A model generated the notes under the pieces. That model saw nothing but the letters and a program-made list of their open reading frames with translations, searched no databases and was not told the origin of the DNA. A DNA stretch of 64,000 bases from assembly GCF_003626655.1 (NCBI RefSeq), contig NZ_RBAN01000003.1, positions 62,001 to 126,000 of the forward strand, read 5' to 3'. The stretch comes from Micromonospora costi (GTDB taxonomy: Bacteria > Actinomycetota > Actinomycetes > Mycobacteriales > Micromonosporaceae). Shown here piece by piece: positions 14,833-23,284 of this stretch. Position numbers and translations under genes: made by a program. Positions within the stretch are counted from its first letter, which is position 1, and each line of letters begins with the position of its first letter.

Positions 14833-16084
14833 GCTCGACGCGGCTGCCGTCCGCGTCGATGCCGCACGCGCCCGGTCGACGTCCGGGGTGCGTCCGGCCC
14901 CGGTGACCGGGGCACCCGTGTGGACCGCCCCCGGCCCGCGTACGCCGGAGGCCGCCGCGGCGGGGCGGGCCGCTGCCGCCGTGGCGCGGGCCTCGGACCG
15001 GGGCGCCCGGATCGCGGCCATCGTCATCGCGCTCGCCTGGCACAGCGTCATCGGGCTGCCGGCCGTGCTGGCCAACCGGTCGGAGCTGGCGGCGCCCGGC
15101 GTGGTGCTCGCCGCCTGGGTGGTCGTGGCGGCGGTCGGCGTGCTCACCGGGGCGCGGCTCCTGAGGGGCGACCCGCTTCCCGCGTGGCCCCTGGCCGGGC
15201 TGCTGCTCGCGGTCGACGCCACGGTCTTCGCGGCGGCGGGCGAGCGGCAGCTCTTCACCGCTGCCAACTGGGTGTGGAGCACGCTCGGCTGGTTCTTCGT
15301 GCTGGCGCTGTGGGGCCGACGGGTGACTGGCCTGCTCGCCCTGCTGGCCGCGCACTCGCTCATCGCGCTGGTCGCGGTCGTCGGTCACGGCCAGACCGCA
15401 CCGGCCGACCTGGCCCGCTTCGCGATGTACGTCTACGGCACGTACTCGCTGCCGGTGGCCGCCTTCGCCGGGAGCGCGGTGATCGCCGCGCTGGCCCGGG
15501 AGCGCGCCGCCACCGCCGCGGCCACCCACGCGATGGCGGCCGAGCGGGACGCCGCCGAGCGGGCGCGCCGCGAGAGGCGGGAACGGTTGGCGCTGGTGAG
15601 CGGCGCCGCCGAGGCGGTGCTCGCCGAGCTGGCCGACGGACGCGCCGACCCCGCCGACCCGCGGGTGCAGCGCCGGGCCGTGCTGGCCGCCGCCCAGTTG
15701 CGGCGGTTGATCGCCGAGTCCGACGACGTGCCCGACCCGCTGCTGCACGAGCTGCGCGCGGCGACCGACGTGGCCGAACGCAACGGACTGCCGATCGAGC
15801 TGGTGATCATCGGCAAGCCGCCGCCGCTGCCGGTGCGCACCCGCCGCCTGCTGGTCGACCCGCTCACCGCCGCGCTGGCCGAGGCGGGCGGGTGGGCCCG
15901 ACTGACCGTGGTGTCCGGCCCGGACGAGGTGGTGGTCAGTCTCGTGACCCCGGACCGGGGTGAGCCGGACGCGACGGGACCGCCGGGCGGGGGCGGGGTG
16001 GCGGAGGATGACGGTGGCCGGGTGGATCGGCTCGACGAGCGGGACGGGGAGATCAGGTGGACGCAGGCCCGGTGGCGGAGATGA
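14822..16084 (+). CDS. Membrane sensor protein, degenerate histidine-kinase-like
   Basis: A 420-residue protein with the same general plan as the preceding kinase: about five membrane segments (residues ~60-225), a charged coiled-coil linker (THAMAAERDAAERARRERRER), then a DHp-like helix. Where the family has the phospho-acceptor His it reads LALVSGAAEAVL, with no histidine, and the C-terminal portion (LLVDPLTAALAEAGG, LTVVSGPDEVVVSLV) keeps strand-like spacing but lacks N- and G-boxes. I read it as a catalytically dead sensor that may heterodimerise with the active kinase or feed signal to it. It starts at GTG 14822, overlapping the kinase stop, and overlaps the response-regulator start. Confidence 0.7.
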   Translation: MSAELDAAAVRVDAARARSTSGVRPAPVTGAPVWTAPGPRTPEAAAAGRAAAAVARASDRGARIAAIVIALAWHSVIGLPAVLANRSELAAPGVVLAAWVVVAAVGVLTGARLLRGDPLPAWPLAGLLLAVDATVFAAAGERQLFTAANWVWSTLGWFFVLALWGRRVTGLLALLAAHSLIALVAVVGHGQTAPADLARFAMYVYGTYSLPVAAFAGSAVIAALARERAATAAATHAMAAERDAAERARRERRERLALVSGAAEAVLAELADGRADPADPRVQRRAVLAAAQLRRLIAESDDVPDPLLHELRAATDVAERNGLPIELVIIGKPPPLPVRTRRLLVDPLTAALAEAGGWARLTVVSGPDEVVVSLVTPDRGEPDATGPPGGGGVAEDDGGRVDRLDERDGEIRWTQARWRR

Positions 16085-16770
16085 GCGGTGGACGGCCGGT
16101 GGGGGTGGCCATCGTGGACGACCACCCCGTGGTCGTCGAGGGGGTCCGCGCGTGGCTGGCCAGCGAGCCGCGGCTGACCGTCCTGGCCACCGGGGACGAC
16201 CCCGACGAGGTGCTGCGGGCCGCGCCGGAGGCCGACGTGGTGCTGCTGGACCTGCGGCTGCACGGCCAGATGGCGCTGGGCAAGCTGGCCGAGCTGAGCA
16301 CGGCCGGCCGCCGGGTGGTGGTCTATTCGGAGCACACCGATCCGGAGACGATGCTGGCCGTGCTGGACGCCGGGGCGGTGGCGTTCCTCGCGAAGCACGA
16401 GGGACGGGAACACTGTGTGGCCACCGTGCTCGCGGCCGCCAGCGACCGGCCCTACGTGCCGCCGGCGCTCGCCGGCGCGATGGTCGGTGACCCGCGCCCG
16501 GACCGCCCCGTCCTGTCCGACAAGGAACGCGAGGCGTTGCTGCTCTGGTTCCAGTCCATGTCGAAGGCGTCGGTGGCCCGGCGGATGCGGATCAGCGAAC
16601 ACACGGTCAAGCAGTACGTCGACCGAGCGCGGATCAAGTACACCCGAGCGGGCCGGCCGGCCGCCACGAAGGCGGCGTTGCTCGCCCGCGCGATCGAGGA
16701 CGGCCTCATCCGGCCGGAAGAGATCGGCATCTACCGGTCGCAGGCGCGGTACGACCGGCCGACCCCCTAA
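16057..16770 (+). CDS. NarL/LuxR-family response regulator
   Basis: A 237-residue cytosolic DNA-binding regulator. The receiver domain has the acidic pair DDHP near residue 22, the phospho-acceptor Asp in VVLLDLRL near 67, and the conserved Lys in AFLAKHEG. The output domain has the LuxR-type helix-turn-helix MSKASVARRMRISEHTVKQY near residue 168-187. It is probably phosphorylated by the HisKA_3 kinase two genes upstream. GTG at 16057 has GGGGAG five bases upstream; ATG at 16081 forms an ATGA overlap with the preceding stop and would remove eight residues, so both starts are credible. A perfect 14-bp palindrome follows its stop. Confidence 0.92.
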   Translation: MDAGPVAEMSGGRPVGVAIVDDHPVVVEGVRAWLASEPRLTVLATGDDPDEVLRAAPEADVVLLDLRLHGQMALGKLAELSTAGRRVVVYSEHTDPETMLAVLDAGAVAFLAKHEGREHCVATVLAAASDRPYVPPALAGAMVGDPRPDRPVLSDKEREALLLWFQSMSKASVARRMRISEHTVKQYVDRARIKYTRAGRPAATKAALLARAIEDGLIRPEEIGIYRSQARYDRPTP

Positions 16771-16772
16771 CG

Positions 16773-16786
16773 GGTGTCATGACACC
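16773..16786. promoter_or_regulatory. Perfect 14-bp palindrome GGTGTCATGACACC
   Basis: It lies two bases after the response-regulator stop and about 60 bp before the next gene. It is too short and lacks a T-run for a good terminator, so it could be a binding site controlling the downstream gene. Confidence 0.4.
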
Positions 16787-16845
16787 TGGCCTGCGTATCC
16801 GCCAATCTCAACGGCGAAGGTGAGCTCTGGTGGGAGGTCCTGACG

Positions 16846-17577
16846 ATGCAGGGTGACGTGTCCCCCTTCTTCATCGGTCCGCACCGGTTCGACGCGTCCG
16901 ACGACGAGGTGGGCCCGGTGCTCGACCGCCGGTACGAGCTGGTGCCGGCCGGGGGCGAGCGGGTGCTCGGGCGGCACCGGCTGCCCGTGGCGGGATACCT
17001 GCTCGGGCCGAGCGAGACACGTCGGGCGTGGACGCTGCCGGGGCCGGTGGCGGTGACCGTCACCGACCAGCGGCTCGTCTGGGTGGGTGAGGGCTCACAG
17101 CTGGCCGTGCTGGCCGGCGGGCGGGGCGCCGGTGGCGCCCGGCACCGCCCCCCGGTCCGGCTGCCCGGTCTGATGAGCGGGCAGATCCGCTGGCAGTGGC
17201 CGTCCCGGCTGGACGTGCTGCCCGCGGGGCCGGACGAGCCCGCCCAGCTGCTGATCGTCTGCGACGCCCTGCGCACCATCCGCCAGCCCGCGCTGGCTCT
17301 CGGGGGCAGCCCGGAGCTGATCGCGGAGCTGGCCTGGCAGGTGTGCCGGATCGTGGCCGGGTTCCGGCTCGCCCGGCCGCACCTGGTCGACCTGTCGCCA
17401 CCGGAGCGGGAGGTGCTGGCGCGGCGGTCCGCTGCGCCGCCGGCCGGCGACCGGATTACCCTGCCCGGGTCGCTGCCCGTGGAGTTCCGGTCGCGGGACG
17501 ACTACTACCGCCGGGCGGCCGAACCGGCAGACGAGCCGCCCGGGCGCGCAGGCGGCGCAGCATCCGGGCATCGGTGA
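16846..17577 (+). CDS. Uncharacterised protein, possible GRAM/PH-like fold
   Basis: I do not recognise this 243-residue protein. It has no signal or membrane segment. Strand-rich stretches such as GPVAVTVTDQRLVWVGEG followed by a core IRWQWPSRLDVLP and a helix SPELIAELAWQVCRIVAGFRL are reminiscent of PH/GRAM-like domains, which is only a topology impression. The coding end overlaps the convergent GlxA-like gene by 122 bp, an unusually long tail-to-tail overlap; one of the two C-termini may be extended relative to homologues. It follows the two-component operon and could be its target, but nothing in the sequence proves this. Confidence 0.65.
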   Translation: MQGDVSPFFIGPHRFDASDDEVGPVLDRRYELVPAGGERVLGRHRLPVAGYLLGPSETRRAWTLPGPVAVTVTDQRLVWVGEGSQLAVLAGGRGAGGARHRPPVRLPGLMSGQIRWQWPSRLDVLPAGPDEPAQLLIVCDALRTIRQPALALGGSPELIAELAWQVCRIVAGFRLARPHLVDLSPPEREVLARRSAAPPAGDRITLPGSLPVEFRSRDDYYRRAAEPADEPPGRAGGAASGHR

Positions 17578-18439
17578 AGCCGACGGTCCGGGCCGCGCTG
17601 TCGACCGTGGCGCCGTGCCCGATCAGGTGCTCGGCACGCTCGACGCGGAGCAGTTGCTGGTAGCCGAGCGGCGTGAGCCCGGTCGCCTGGCGGAACAGCC
17701 GGGTCAGCGTCCGCTCGGCCACCCCGCCGGCGGCGGCCAGCTCCGCGAGCGGTAGCGGTTCGGCGAAGCGGCTGTCGATCAGGTCCTGGACCCGGTGCAC
17801 CGCGTCGGAGACGTGTGAACGATGCCGCAGCATCACGCTGGCCTGCTGTTCGTGACCGTTGCGCCGCACGTACACGACGAGGGAGCGGGCGACGGCGGCC
17901 GCGGCGGCCGGGCCGTGGCGGGTGGCCACGAGGTGCAGCGCCACGTCGATGCCGCTGGCGATGCCGGCGGAGGTGACGACCCGGTCGTCGACCACGTAGA
18001 GCACGTCCCGCACGACCCGGGCTGCCGGGTGCCGGCGGGCCAGGTCGTCCTGCACGTCGTGATGGGTCGTGCAGCGCCGGCCGTCGAGGAGGCCCGCGCG
18101 GCCCAGCGCGTACGCGCCCGCGCAGACGCTCGCCACCGTGCCGCCGGCCGCGTGGTGCGCGGCCAGTCGACGCAGGTCGTCATCGCCGACCGGTTCGGCC
18201 GACCCGTGCGCGGCCGGTCGCCAGCCGGGCACCACCACGAGGTCGTCGGGGGTCAGCTCGGGCCAGGTCGTGCCGGCCACGAGCGGGATGCCCTGCACGG
18301 TCGGCACCTCGTCCCGCTCGGCCACGTAGTGCAGCCGGTAGTCGTGACCGAGGTCGGCGGCCGCGGAGAAGACCTGGGCCGGCCCCGCGAGGTCCAGCAG
18401 GTGCAACTGCGGGACCAGCAGGAAGACGACCCGGGCCAC
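17456..18439 (-). CDS. GlxA-family AraC-type regulator (DJ-1/PfpI domain plus HTH)
   Basis: A 327-residue regulator. The N-terminal ~180 residues form a DJ-1/PfpI amidotransferase-like domain (VVFLLVPQLHLLDLAGPAQVF; VASVCAGAYALGRAGLLDG with the elbow Cys). The C-terminal domain is AraC type, with LPLAELAAAGGVAERTLTRLFRQATG and a second HTH VDSAARTVGFTDARMLRRL. After that helix the usual ending is replaced by a Pro/Arg/Ser-rich run to a TAA stop, overlapping the convergent gene by 122 bp; this suggests an altered or frameshifted C-terminus. GTG at 18439 is two bases after the stop of the isochorismatase-like gene, so they are co-transcribed and the regulator may control that enzyme. Confidence 0.85.
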   Translation of the reverse strand: MARVVFLLVPQLHLLDLAGPAQVFSAAADLGHDYRLHYVAERDEVPTVQGIPLVAGTTWPELTPDDLVVVPGWRPAAHGSAEPVGDDDLRRLAAHHAAGGTVASVCAGAYALGRAGLLDGRRCTTHHDVQDDLARRHPAARVVRDVLYVVDDRVVTSAGIASGIDVALHLVATRHGPAAAAAVARSLVVYVRRNGHEQQASVMLRHRSHVSDAVHRVQDLIDSRFAEPLPLAELAAAGGVAERTLTRLFRQATGLTPLGYQQLLRVERAEHLIGHGATVDSAARTVGFTDARMLRRLRARAARLPVRPPGGSSRPATGTPRAATRAG

Positions 18440-18441
18440 GG

Positions 18442-19050
18442 TCAGCTCCGGGTGCCCGTGAGGGCTGCCCCGGTGACCTCGTCCACCGTGCGTACGGTGG
18501 CGAACCGGCCGGCCAGCGCGTACTCGGTGCGGCCCACGATCTCCTCGTTCGAAAGGGTGCGGGGATCGGCGAGGATCTCCGCGAGGGTGGCGTCCTCGGG
18601 CAGGTCCCGGTGCGGGATCGGGAAGGTCATCGTCGCGTCGGTCACGAACGTCATGCGGTAGCCGAGGTCGGCGCCGACCCGGGCGGTGGTCTCGACACAC
18701 TGCTCGGTACGGATGCCGCAGACCGTGACGTCCAGGATCCCGGCGAGCGTGAGCACCTGCTGCAGGTTGGTGGTGGTGAACGCGTTGTGCGCGGTCTTGA
18801 CCAGCGTCGGTTCCCCGTCCACCGGCGCCAGCCCCTCGATGAGGCGGACGTGCCCGAGGGCCGGGTCGAACACGCCACCGGTTCCCGGTTCGGCGTGCAG
18901 AACCCAGACCACCAGGTCGCCGCGCTCGCGGGCGGCGGCCACCAGCCGGTCGACCTGCCGGACGATGTCGGGGTTCGAGCCGTACGCCCAGATGGGGCGC
19001 TGGCGGAAGGACTCCTGGACGTCGATCACGACGAGTGCTGCTCTGCTCAT
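18442..19050 (-). CDS. Isochorismatase-like cysteine hydrolase
   Basis: A 202-residue cytosolic hydrolase of the isochorismatase/nicotinamidase superfamily. The triad is visible: Asp10 in VVIDVQESF, Lys85 in TLVKTAHNAF and Cys118 in GIRTEQCVET. Family members cleave amide or vinyl-ether bonds through a thioester; the substrate here is unknown, although pairing with a GlxA-type regulator is common in Actinobacteria. Start: ATG at 19050, which places the first strand correctly; a longer reading to 19095 adds 15 unconserved residues. The downstream regulator begins two bases after its stop. Confidence 0.88.
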   Translation of the reverse strand: MSRAALVVIDVQESFRQRPIWAYGSNPDIVRQVDRLVAAARERGDLVVWVLHAEPGTGGVFDPALGHVRLIEGLAPVDGEPTLVKTAHNAFTTTNLQQVLTLAGILDVTVCGIRTEQCVETTARVGADLGYRMTFVTDATMTFPIPHRDLPEDATLAEILADPRTLSNEEIVGRTEYALAGRFATVRTVDEVTGAALTGTRS

Positions 19051-19170
19051 GACACTGATCCTGGCGCGAAGGAAGCCGGGCGGGGCAGACACCATCCTGC
19101 CCCGATGCGGAACGATCCAGCCAAGCCCGCTCCCCCGGCCCCGGACCCCGTCCCCGCCCCCCGACCTCGC

Positions 19171-19239
19171 CGATCTTGTACTTTCGGCCCCTGGTTCGCA
19201 CCTTCTGCCCCTTATGTCGGGGCAGAAGGTGCAAGATCG
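19171..19239. repeat. Compound inverted repeat (palindrome B) with GATCTTG arms
   Basis: The inner hairpin is perfect over 14 bp (GCACCTTCTGCCCC at 19198-19211 and its complement at 19219-19232). The outer left segment CGATCTTGTACTTTCGGCCCC... (from 19171) also matches the right arm in 18 of 21 positions, so two left arms can compete for one right arm. It lies downstream of the acyltransferase gene and upstream of the isochorismatase-like gene, both leftward, so it could terminate the former. Confidence 0.8.
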
Positions 19240-19263
19240 CGGGGGGTCAGCGGGCGTCCGGGG

Positions 19264-19983
19264 TTAGCGCGCGGCGGCTTCGGGTGGGGTGGGCGCCGTT
19301 CCGCCCAGGTGCGCGGGAAGCCACCAGCGGTCGTCCGGGCCGGCCGGTTGCTCGGGGTACGCCCGCTGCGCCCGGTCCACGAGGGCGGACAGCCGCTCCT
19401 TCAGCCCCGCCGTCATCGCCGCGGCGTCCGGCCAGCCGGCCGGGTCCATCGGCTCACCGACCAGGATGGTGATGGGCGTGTGCCGGCGCGTCAACGTACG
19501 GGGGCGGCCCTTCGTCCAGAGCCGCTGCGTGCCCCAGAGCGCCACCGGCAGCAGCGGCACGCCCGCCTCGTGGGCCATCCGTGCCGCGCCGCTCTTCAAC
19601 TCCTTGACCGTGAACGACTGGCTGATCGTCGCCTCGGGGAAGACGCCGACCACCTCGCCGCGGCGCAACGCGTCCACCGCGGCCTCGTACGAACCGGCGC
19701 CGGCGGCCCGATCAACCGGGATGTGCCGCATCCCGCGCATGAGCGGGCCGGAGACCCGGTGCCTGAACACCGACTGCTTGGCCATGAAACGCACCAGCCG
19801 GCGGGACCCGTGGGCGCCGAGCCCGCAGAAGATGAAGTCGAGATAGCTGACGTGGTTGCTGGCCAGCACCGCCCCGCCGGTGCGGGGTACGTGGTGGGCG
19901 CCCTCGATGGTGATCCGCAGGTCGAGGACCCGGAACATCGTCTTGGCGAAGGCGATCACGGGCGGGTACACGAGTTCCGGCAT
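19264..19983 (-). CDS. 1-acyl-sn-glycerol-3-phosphate acyltransferase (PlsC family)
   Basis: A 239-residue membrane-associated acyltransferase. The family motif NHVSYLD (Asn43, His44, Asp49) is the catalytic NHx4D box, and GVFPEATIS near residue 112-120 is the glycerol-phosphate-binding FPEGT-like block. The usual Gly is replaced by Ala. PlsC enzymes acylate lysophosphatidate in phospholipid synthesis; actinobacterial genomes carry several paralogues with other acceptors, so the exact role is open. ATG at 19983 starts just before the hydrophobic helix. It is divergent from a small alpha/beta hydrolase gene, and palindrome B follows its stop. Confidence 0.9.
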   Translation of the reverse strand: MPELVYPPVIAFAKTMFRVLDLRITIEGAHHVPRTGGAVLASNHVSYLDFIFCGLGAHGSRRLVRFMAKQSVFRHRVSGPLMRGMRHIPVDRAAGAGSYEAAVDALRRGEVVGVFPEATISQSFTVKELKSGAARMAHEAGVPLLPVALWGTQRLWTKGRPRTLTRRHTPITILVGEPMDPAGWPDAAAMTAGLKERLSALVDRAQRAYPEQPAGPDDRWWLPAHLGGTAPTPPEAAAR

Positions 19984-20083
19984 CCGCGGAATCTACCCAA
20001 CCCGACTGTGCTCAACCTGAACGTGTTTCTGCCCTCAGAGGATCACCCTGGTCGTCGATGGCGACGCGCAGCACGATGGCCGC

Positions 20084-20731
20084 ATGACGGAACGCGGTGT
20101 GGTGCTCTGGATCCACGGCGGGGGCTGGCGCGCCCGCTCGAGCGAGGACGGCGCGGCGCTCGCCGCGCACGGGCTGCGGGTGGTGCCGACCACCTACCGG
20201 TTCGTGCACGAGGCGCACTGGCCGGCCCAGCTCGACGACGTACGCGCCGCCGCCCGGCGGGCCCGGGCGGAGGCGGGAGGTCTTCCGCTGCTGGTGGCCG
20301 GCGACTCCGCCGGGGGGATGCTCGCGCTGCACCTGGCGCTGCGCGGCGTCGACGAGCCGCACGACGTGGCGGGCGCGCTGGCGTACTGGCCGCCGGTGGA
20401 CCCGTTGGGCTCTGACTGGAAGCGGCTGCGCGACGGCGACGACCCGTTCGCCGACCTGATCGGTCACCCGCCCGTGGCCGGCGACCCGGCCACCCTCGAC
20501 GCCACCGTGGCGACGCACGTGGGCAACCGGGTGCCGGTGCTGCTCGTCCAGGGCGTCGACGACCGGTCCGTGCCCGCGACGCAGGCCGTGGGGCTCACCG
20601 GGGCGCTGCTCGCCGCCGGGCACCCCGTGCACAGTTGGATCACCCACGGCGGGCACGCGCTGCCGCTGGACCGGCCGGACCTGCACGCCGTCACCGCCGC
20701 CTTCCTCGACACGGTCCTGCCGCCGGCCTGA
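20084..20731 (+). CDS. Alpha/beta hydrolase (HSL/Est-like esterase)
   Basis: A compact 215-residue esterase-type hydrolase with the oxyanion-hole motif HGGGW at residues 11-15 and the nucleophile elbow GDSAGG (Ser75). A catalytic Asp is likely in VDDRS near 163 and the His in HGGHALPLD near 187-191. These match the hormone-sensitive-lipase/bacterial carboxylesterase family. The substrate is unknown. ATG at 20084 is used because the oxyanion motif lies only ten residues in. A perfect 16-bp hairpin separates it from the convergent debranching-enzyme gene. Confidence 0.85.
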   Translation: MTERGVVLWIHGGGWRARSSEDGAALAAHGLRVVPTTYRFVHEAHWPAQLDDVRAAARRARAEAGGLPLLVAGDSAGGMLALHLALRGVDEPHDVAGALAYWPPVDPLGSDWKRLRDGDDPFADLIGHPPVAGDPATLDATVATHVGNRVPVLLVQGVDDRSVPATQAVGLTGALLAAGHPVHSWITHGGHALPLDRPDLHAVTAAFLDTVLPPA

Positions 20732-20812
20732 GGCACGCCGGCCGGTCCCGACGCGGCCCGCGCGGGCGACCGGCACTCGACGTGAAGCCGCCCGACGCGG
20801 GGCGGCGGCACG

Positions 20813-20847
20813 CCGCACCGCCGCCGGTGCGACCGGCGGCGGTGCGG
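20813..20847. terminator. Bidirectional hairpin terminator
   Basis: A perfect 16-bp stem (CCGCACCGCCGCCGGT with its complement) and 3-base loop lie between convergent stop codons of the esterase and the debranching enzyme. There is no long U-run, as is usual in this GC class. Confidence 0.8.
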
Positions 20848-20852
20848 AGTTC

Positions 20853-22913
20853 TCAGTCGGTCAACCGGTGCAGGTCCAGCCGGCCCCGGGCGAAGGCGTC
20901 CACCCGGCCCCACCGGCCCGGGATGTCCAGCACCTCGATCCGGCCCATGCCGATGGGCAGCCGCGGGTCGACCGACAGGTGGCCCTCGTGCGGCTCAAGG
21001 CCGAGCATGGTGCGCAGCAGGAGCAGCGGCGTACCGGTCGACCACGCCTGCGGGCTGCACGCCGTCGGGTACTCCACGGGGAACTTCGTGAGGTCCCGGT
21101 GGTAGCCGCCGAACGCCTCGGGCAGCCGGCCGTCGAAGTAGGTGGCCGCGTCCAGGATGCCGCTCGCGATGGTGGCCGCCTCCTCCGAGAAGCCGTAGCG
21201 GCGCAGGCCCCAGGCGATGAAGGAGTTGTCGAACGGCCAGATCGTCCCGTTGTGGTAGCCGATCGGGTTGTAGCGGATCTCCCCCTCGGCGAGCGTACGG
21301 ACACCCCAGCCGGAGAACAGCCGGGGACCAACCAGGTGCCCGGCGATCTTCTCGGCCCGGTCGTGGTCCACGATCCCGCTCCACAGCAGGTGGCCGATGT
21401 TGGAGCTGAGCACGTCGCACTGACGCCCGTCGGGGTCGAGCGCGAGGGCGAAGTACTCGCCGTCGTCCACCCAGAAGTCCTGGTTGAACCGCTGCTTCAG
21501 CTCCGCGGCCTCCCGCTCCAGCTGATCGGCGTACGCCGGGTCGTTCCAGAACTCCCGGGCGAGCCGGGCGGCCCGGACCTTGGCGTCGTACGCGTACCCC
21601 TGCACCTCGCACGTGGCCCGGGGAAACGGCGGCAGCCGGCCGTCGGAGTAGGAGATGGAGTCCCAGGAGTCCTTCCAGCACTGGTTCTCCAGACCGGTGT
21701 CCGTGTTGCGCCGCTCGTACCAGATGTAGCCGTTGCCGACGAGGTCGGCGTACTCGTCGACCCACCGCAGCGCGGCCCGGGACTCCTGCTCCAACTCCTT
21801 GACCAGCGCGACGTCCCCGGTCCACCGCTCGTACTCGTCGAGCAGGACCACGAACAGCGGGGTGGCGTCCACCGAGCCGTAGTACGGCGAGTGGGGTTGC
21901 TCCTCGAACGCGGCGGTCTCCCCGTACCGCATCTCGTGCAGGATCCGGCCGGGATCCTCGTCGCGGAAGTCGTCGAAGCGGGTGCCCTGGAGCGAGGCCA
22001 GGATCCGCAGCGTCGTCTTCGACAGCGCCGGGGTGAACGGCAGCGTCTGGAGGCAGGTCAGGATGCTGTCCCGCCCGAACATCGTCATGAACCAGGGCAG
22101 ACCGGCGGCGGGCAGGGTCGCCCCGCCGAGCGAGAGCGGTGAGAAGCGCAGGGCCGCGAGATCGACGAGGCTGCGCCGGTATGTGGACGCGAGATCCTCA
22201 TGCTGGCTGTTGAGCTTCGGGGCCTCCCGGATCCACTTCTCCAGGTCGTGCTGGAGGGCGAGTCGCTCGGTGCCGTGCGCCCGTACACCGATCCGCAGGT
22301 CCCGGCCGCCGGGCCCGACGGCGAGAGTCTCCACGTCGATCCGGGTCTCCCACTGCTCGTTCGGTTCCAGGTGGATGGTGTACGCGAAGCCCTGCGAGTC
22401 GTACCGGGCCGGAGCGGAGGAGGAGATCACCGTCTCGCGGACGAAGTTGCCGCGCCGGTAGCCCAGACGCAGCCGGTCGGGCTCGACCTCGCTGTAGATC
22501 TCGCCCTTCTTGTTGAGGATCTCGTCCTTGACCTGGAACAGGTCGGCGAAGTCCGACCCGGCGTCCATCCGGATCTCCAGGTCGACGGCCTTCTCGTCGT
22601 GGTTGAGGATCGTGATCTGCTCACGGAAGCTGCCACCGACGGCCCGCTCCCGGATGATCGACAGCTTCGCGTCGATGTAGTGGGTGGCCATGCCGGGGAC
22701 CAGGAAGAACCGCGCCTCGTAGTACTGGAGGTCGTCGTAGGAGAGCGCGTTGAGCCGCTCGTCGTTGACCTTCAGCACCCACGTGGACAGGAAGCGCGTG
22801 TCCAGGGAGAACAGGCCGGTCGGCTCGCTGGGCGTCGCCTCGATGTCACCGGTGTCCTCGGAGACCACGAACGTGTTGCCGTCCAGGATCCGGATCGTGC
22901 CGCTCGCCGCCAT
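20853..22913 (-). CDS. Glycogen debranching enzyme / amylo-alpha-1,6-glucosidase family
   Basis: A 686-residue cytosolic protein. The N-terminal ~210 residues are the beta-sandwich domain of the GDE N-terminal family (FVVSEDTGDIEATPSEPTGL; FLSTWVLKVND). The rest is an (alpha/alpha)6 GH-type domain with GLPWFMTMFGRDSILTCLQ, the segment QCWKDSWDSISYSDG and the C-terminal YPTACSPQAWSTG, which are conserved in this group and contain the acidic catalytic candidates. It should hydrolyse alpha-1,6 branches of glycogen or related glucans. Its ATG overlaps the TGA of the SCP2-like gene, so the two are translated together. Confidence 0.9.
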   Translation of the reverse strand: MAASGTIRILDGNTFVVSEDTGDIEATPSEPTGLFSLDTRFLSTWVLKVNDERLNALSYDDLQYYEARFFLVPGMATHYIDAKLSIIRERAVGGSFREQITILNHDEKAVDLEIRMDAGSDFADLFQVKDEILNKKGEIYSEVEPDRLRLGYRRGNFVRETVISSSAPARYDSQGFAYTIHLEPNEQWETRIDVETLAVGPGGRDLRIGVRAHGTERLALQHDLEKWIREAPKLNSQHEDLASTYRRSLVDLAALRFSPLSLGGATLPAAGLPWFMTMFGRDSILTCLQTLPFTPALSKTTLRILASLQGTRFDDFRDEDPGRILHEMRYGETAAFEEQPHSPYYGSVDATPLFVVLLDEYERWTGDVALVKELEQESRAALRWVDEYADLVGNGYIWYERRNTDTGLENQCWKDSWDSISYSDGRLPPFPRATCEVQGYAYDAKVRAARLAREFWNDPAYADQLEREAAELKQRFNQDFWVDDGEYFALALDPDGRQCDVLSSNIGHLLWSGIVDHDRAEKIAGHLVGPRLFSGWGVRTLAEGEIRYNPIGYHNGTIWPFDNSFIAWGLRRYGFSEEAATIASGILDAATYFDGRLPEAFGGYHRDLTKFPVEYPTACSPQAWSTGTPLLLLRTMLGLEPHEGHLSVDPRLPIGMGRIEVLDIPGRWGRVDAFARGRLDLHRLTD

Positions 22914-23284
22914 CAGCGCACCTCCCGCTGGAACCGTCGGCGGGGCCCGCGGGACTCCGGGTCGCCGGGAAAGATTCGTTCCACCTGCACCAGCAACCGG
23001 GCGTCGCCGGCCACCGTCATGTCACCGCGCAGGATCGCCGCGATCCCGTGCTCCCGGCCGGCGGCGATGTCCTCGAACAGTGCCGGGCTGGTCCCGATCA
23101 CCGTGTCGGCCTCACGATCCTCCTGGCTCACCTGGATCCGGCCGTGGTCGATGTGCAGCAGCCAGTGCGTGGTCTGCGGCCCCTCGTGCAGGTCGAGCCG
23201 GAGCTTCCCGGCGGTCTTGGCCAGCCGCGGCTCGTACCCCCGCCGGTCGATCTCCTCGAAGAACCTCGTGGTGGCGTCCAGCAT
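22913..23284 (-). CDS. SCP2 sterol-carrier-domain-like protein
   Basis: A 123-residue soluble protein resembling the SCP-2 lipid-binding fold: strand-rich TTHWLLHIDHGRIQVSQED, then ADTVIGTSPALFEDIAAGRE and the diagnostic AILRGDMTVAGDARLL helix region. SCP2 domains bind hydrophobic ligands or serve as accessory domains. Its stop overlaps the start of the debranching enzyme (ATGA), so co-production is likely, although a lipid-binding protein has no obvious role in glycogen breakdown. No signal peptide is present. Confidence 0.75.
   Translation of the reverse strand: MLDATTRFFEEIDRRGYEPRLAKTAGKLRLDLHEGPQTTHWLLHIDHGRIQVSQEDREADTVIGTSPALFEDIAAGREHGIAAILRGDMTVAGDARLLVQVERIFPGDPESRGPRRRFQREVR

Noticed and set aside
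12427..15363. 978-codon leftward reading frame
   Set aside because: Only the part up to 13428 is a real gene; the rest lies antisense to the kinase operon and has no protein-like pattern.
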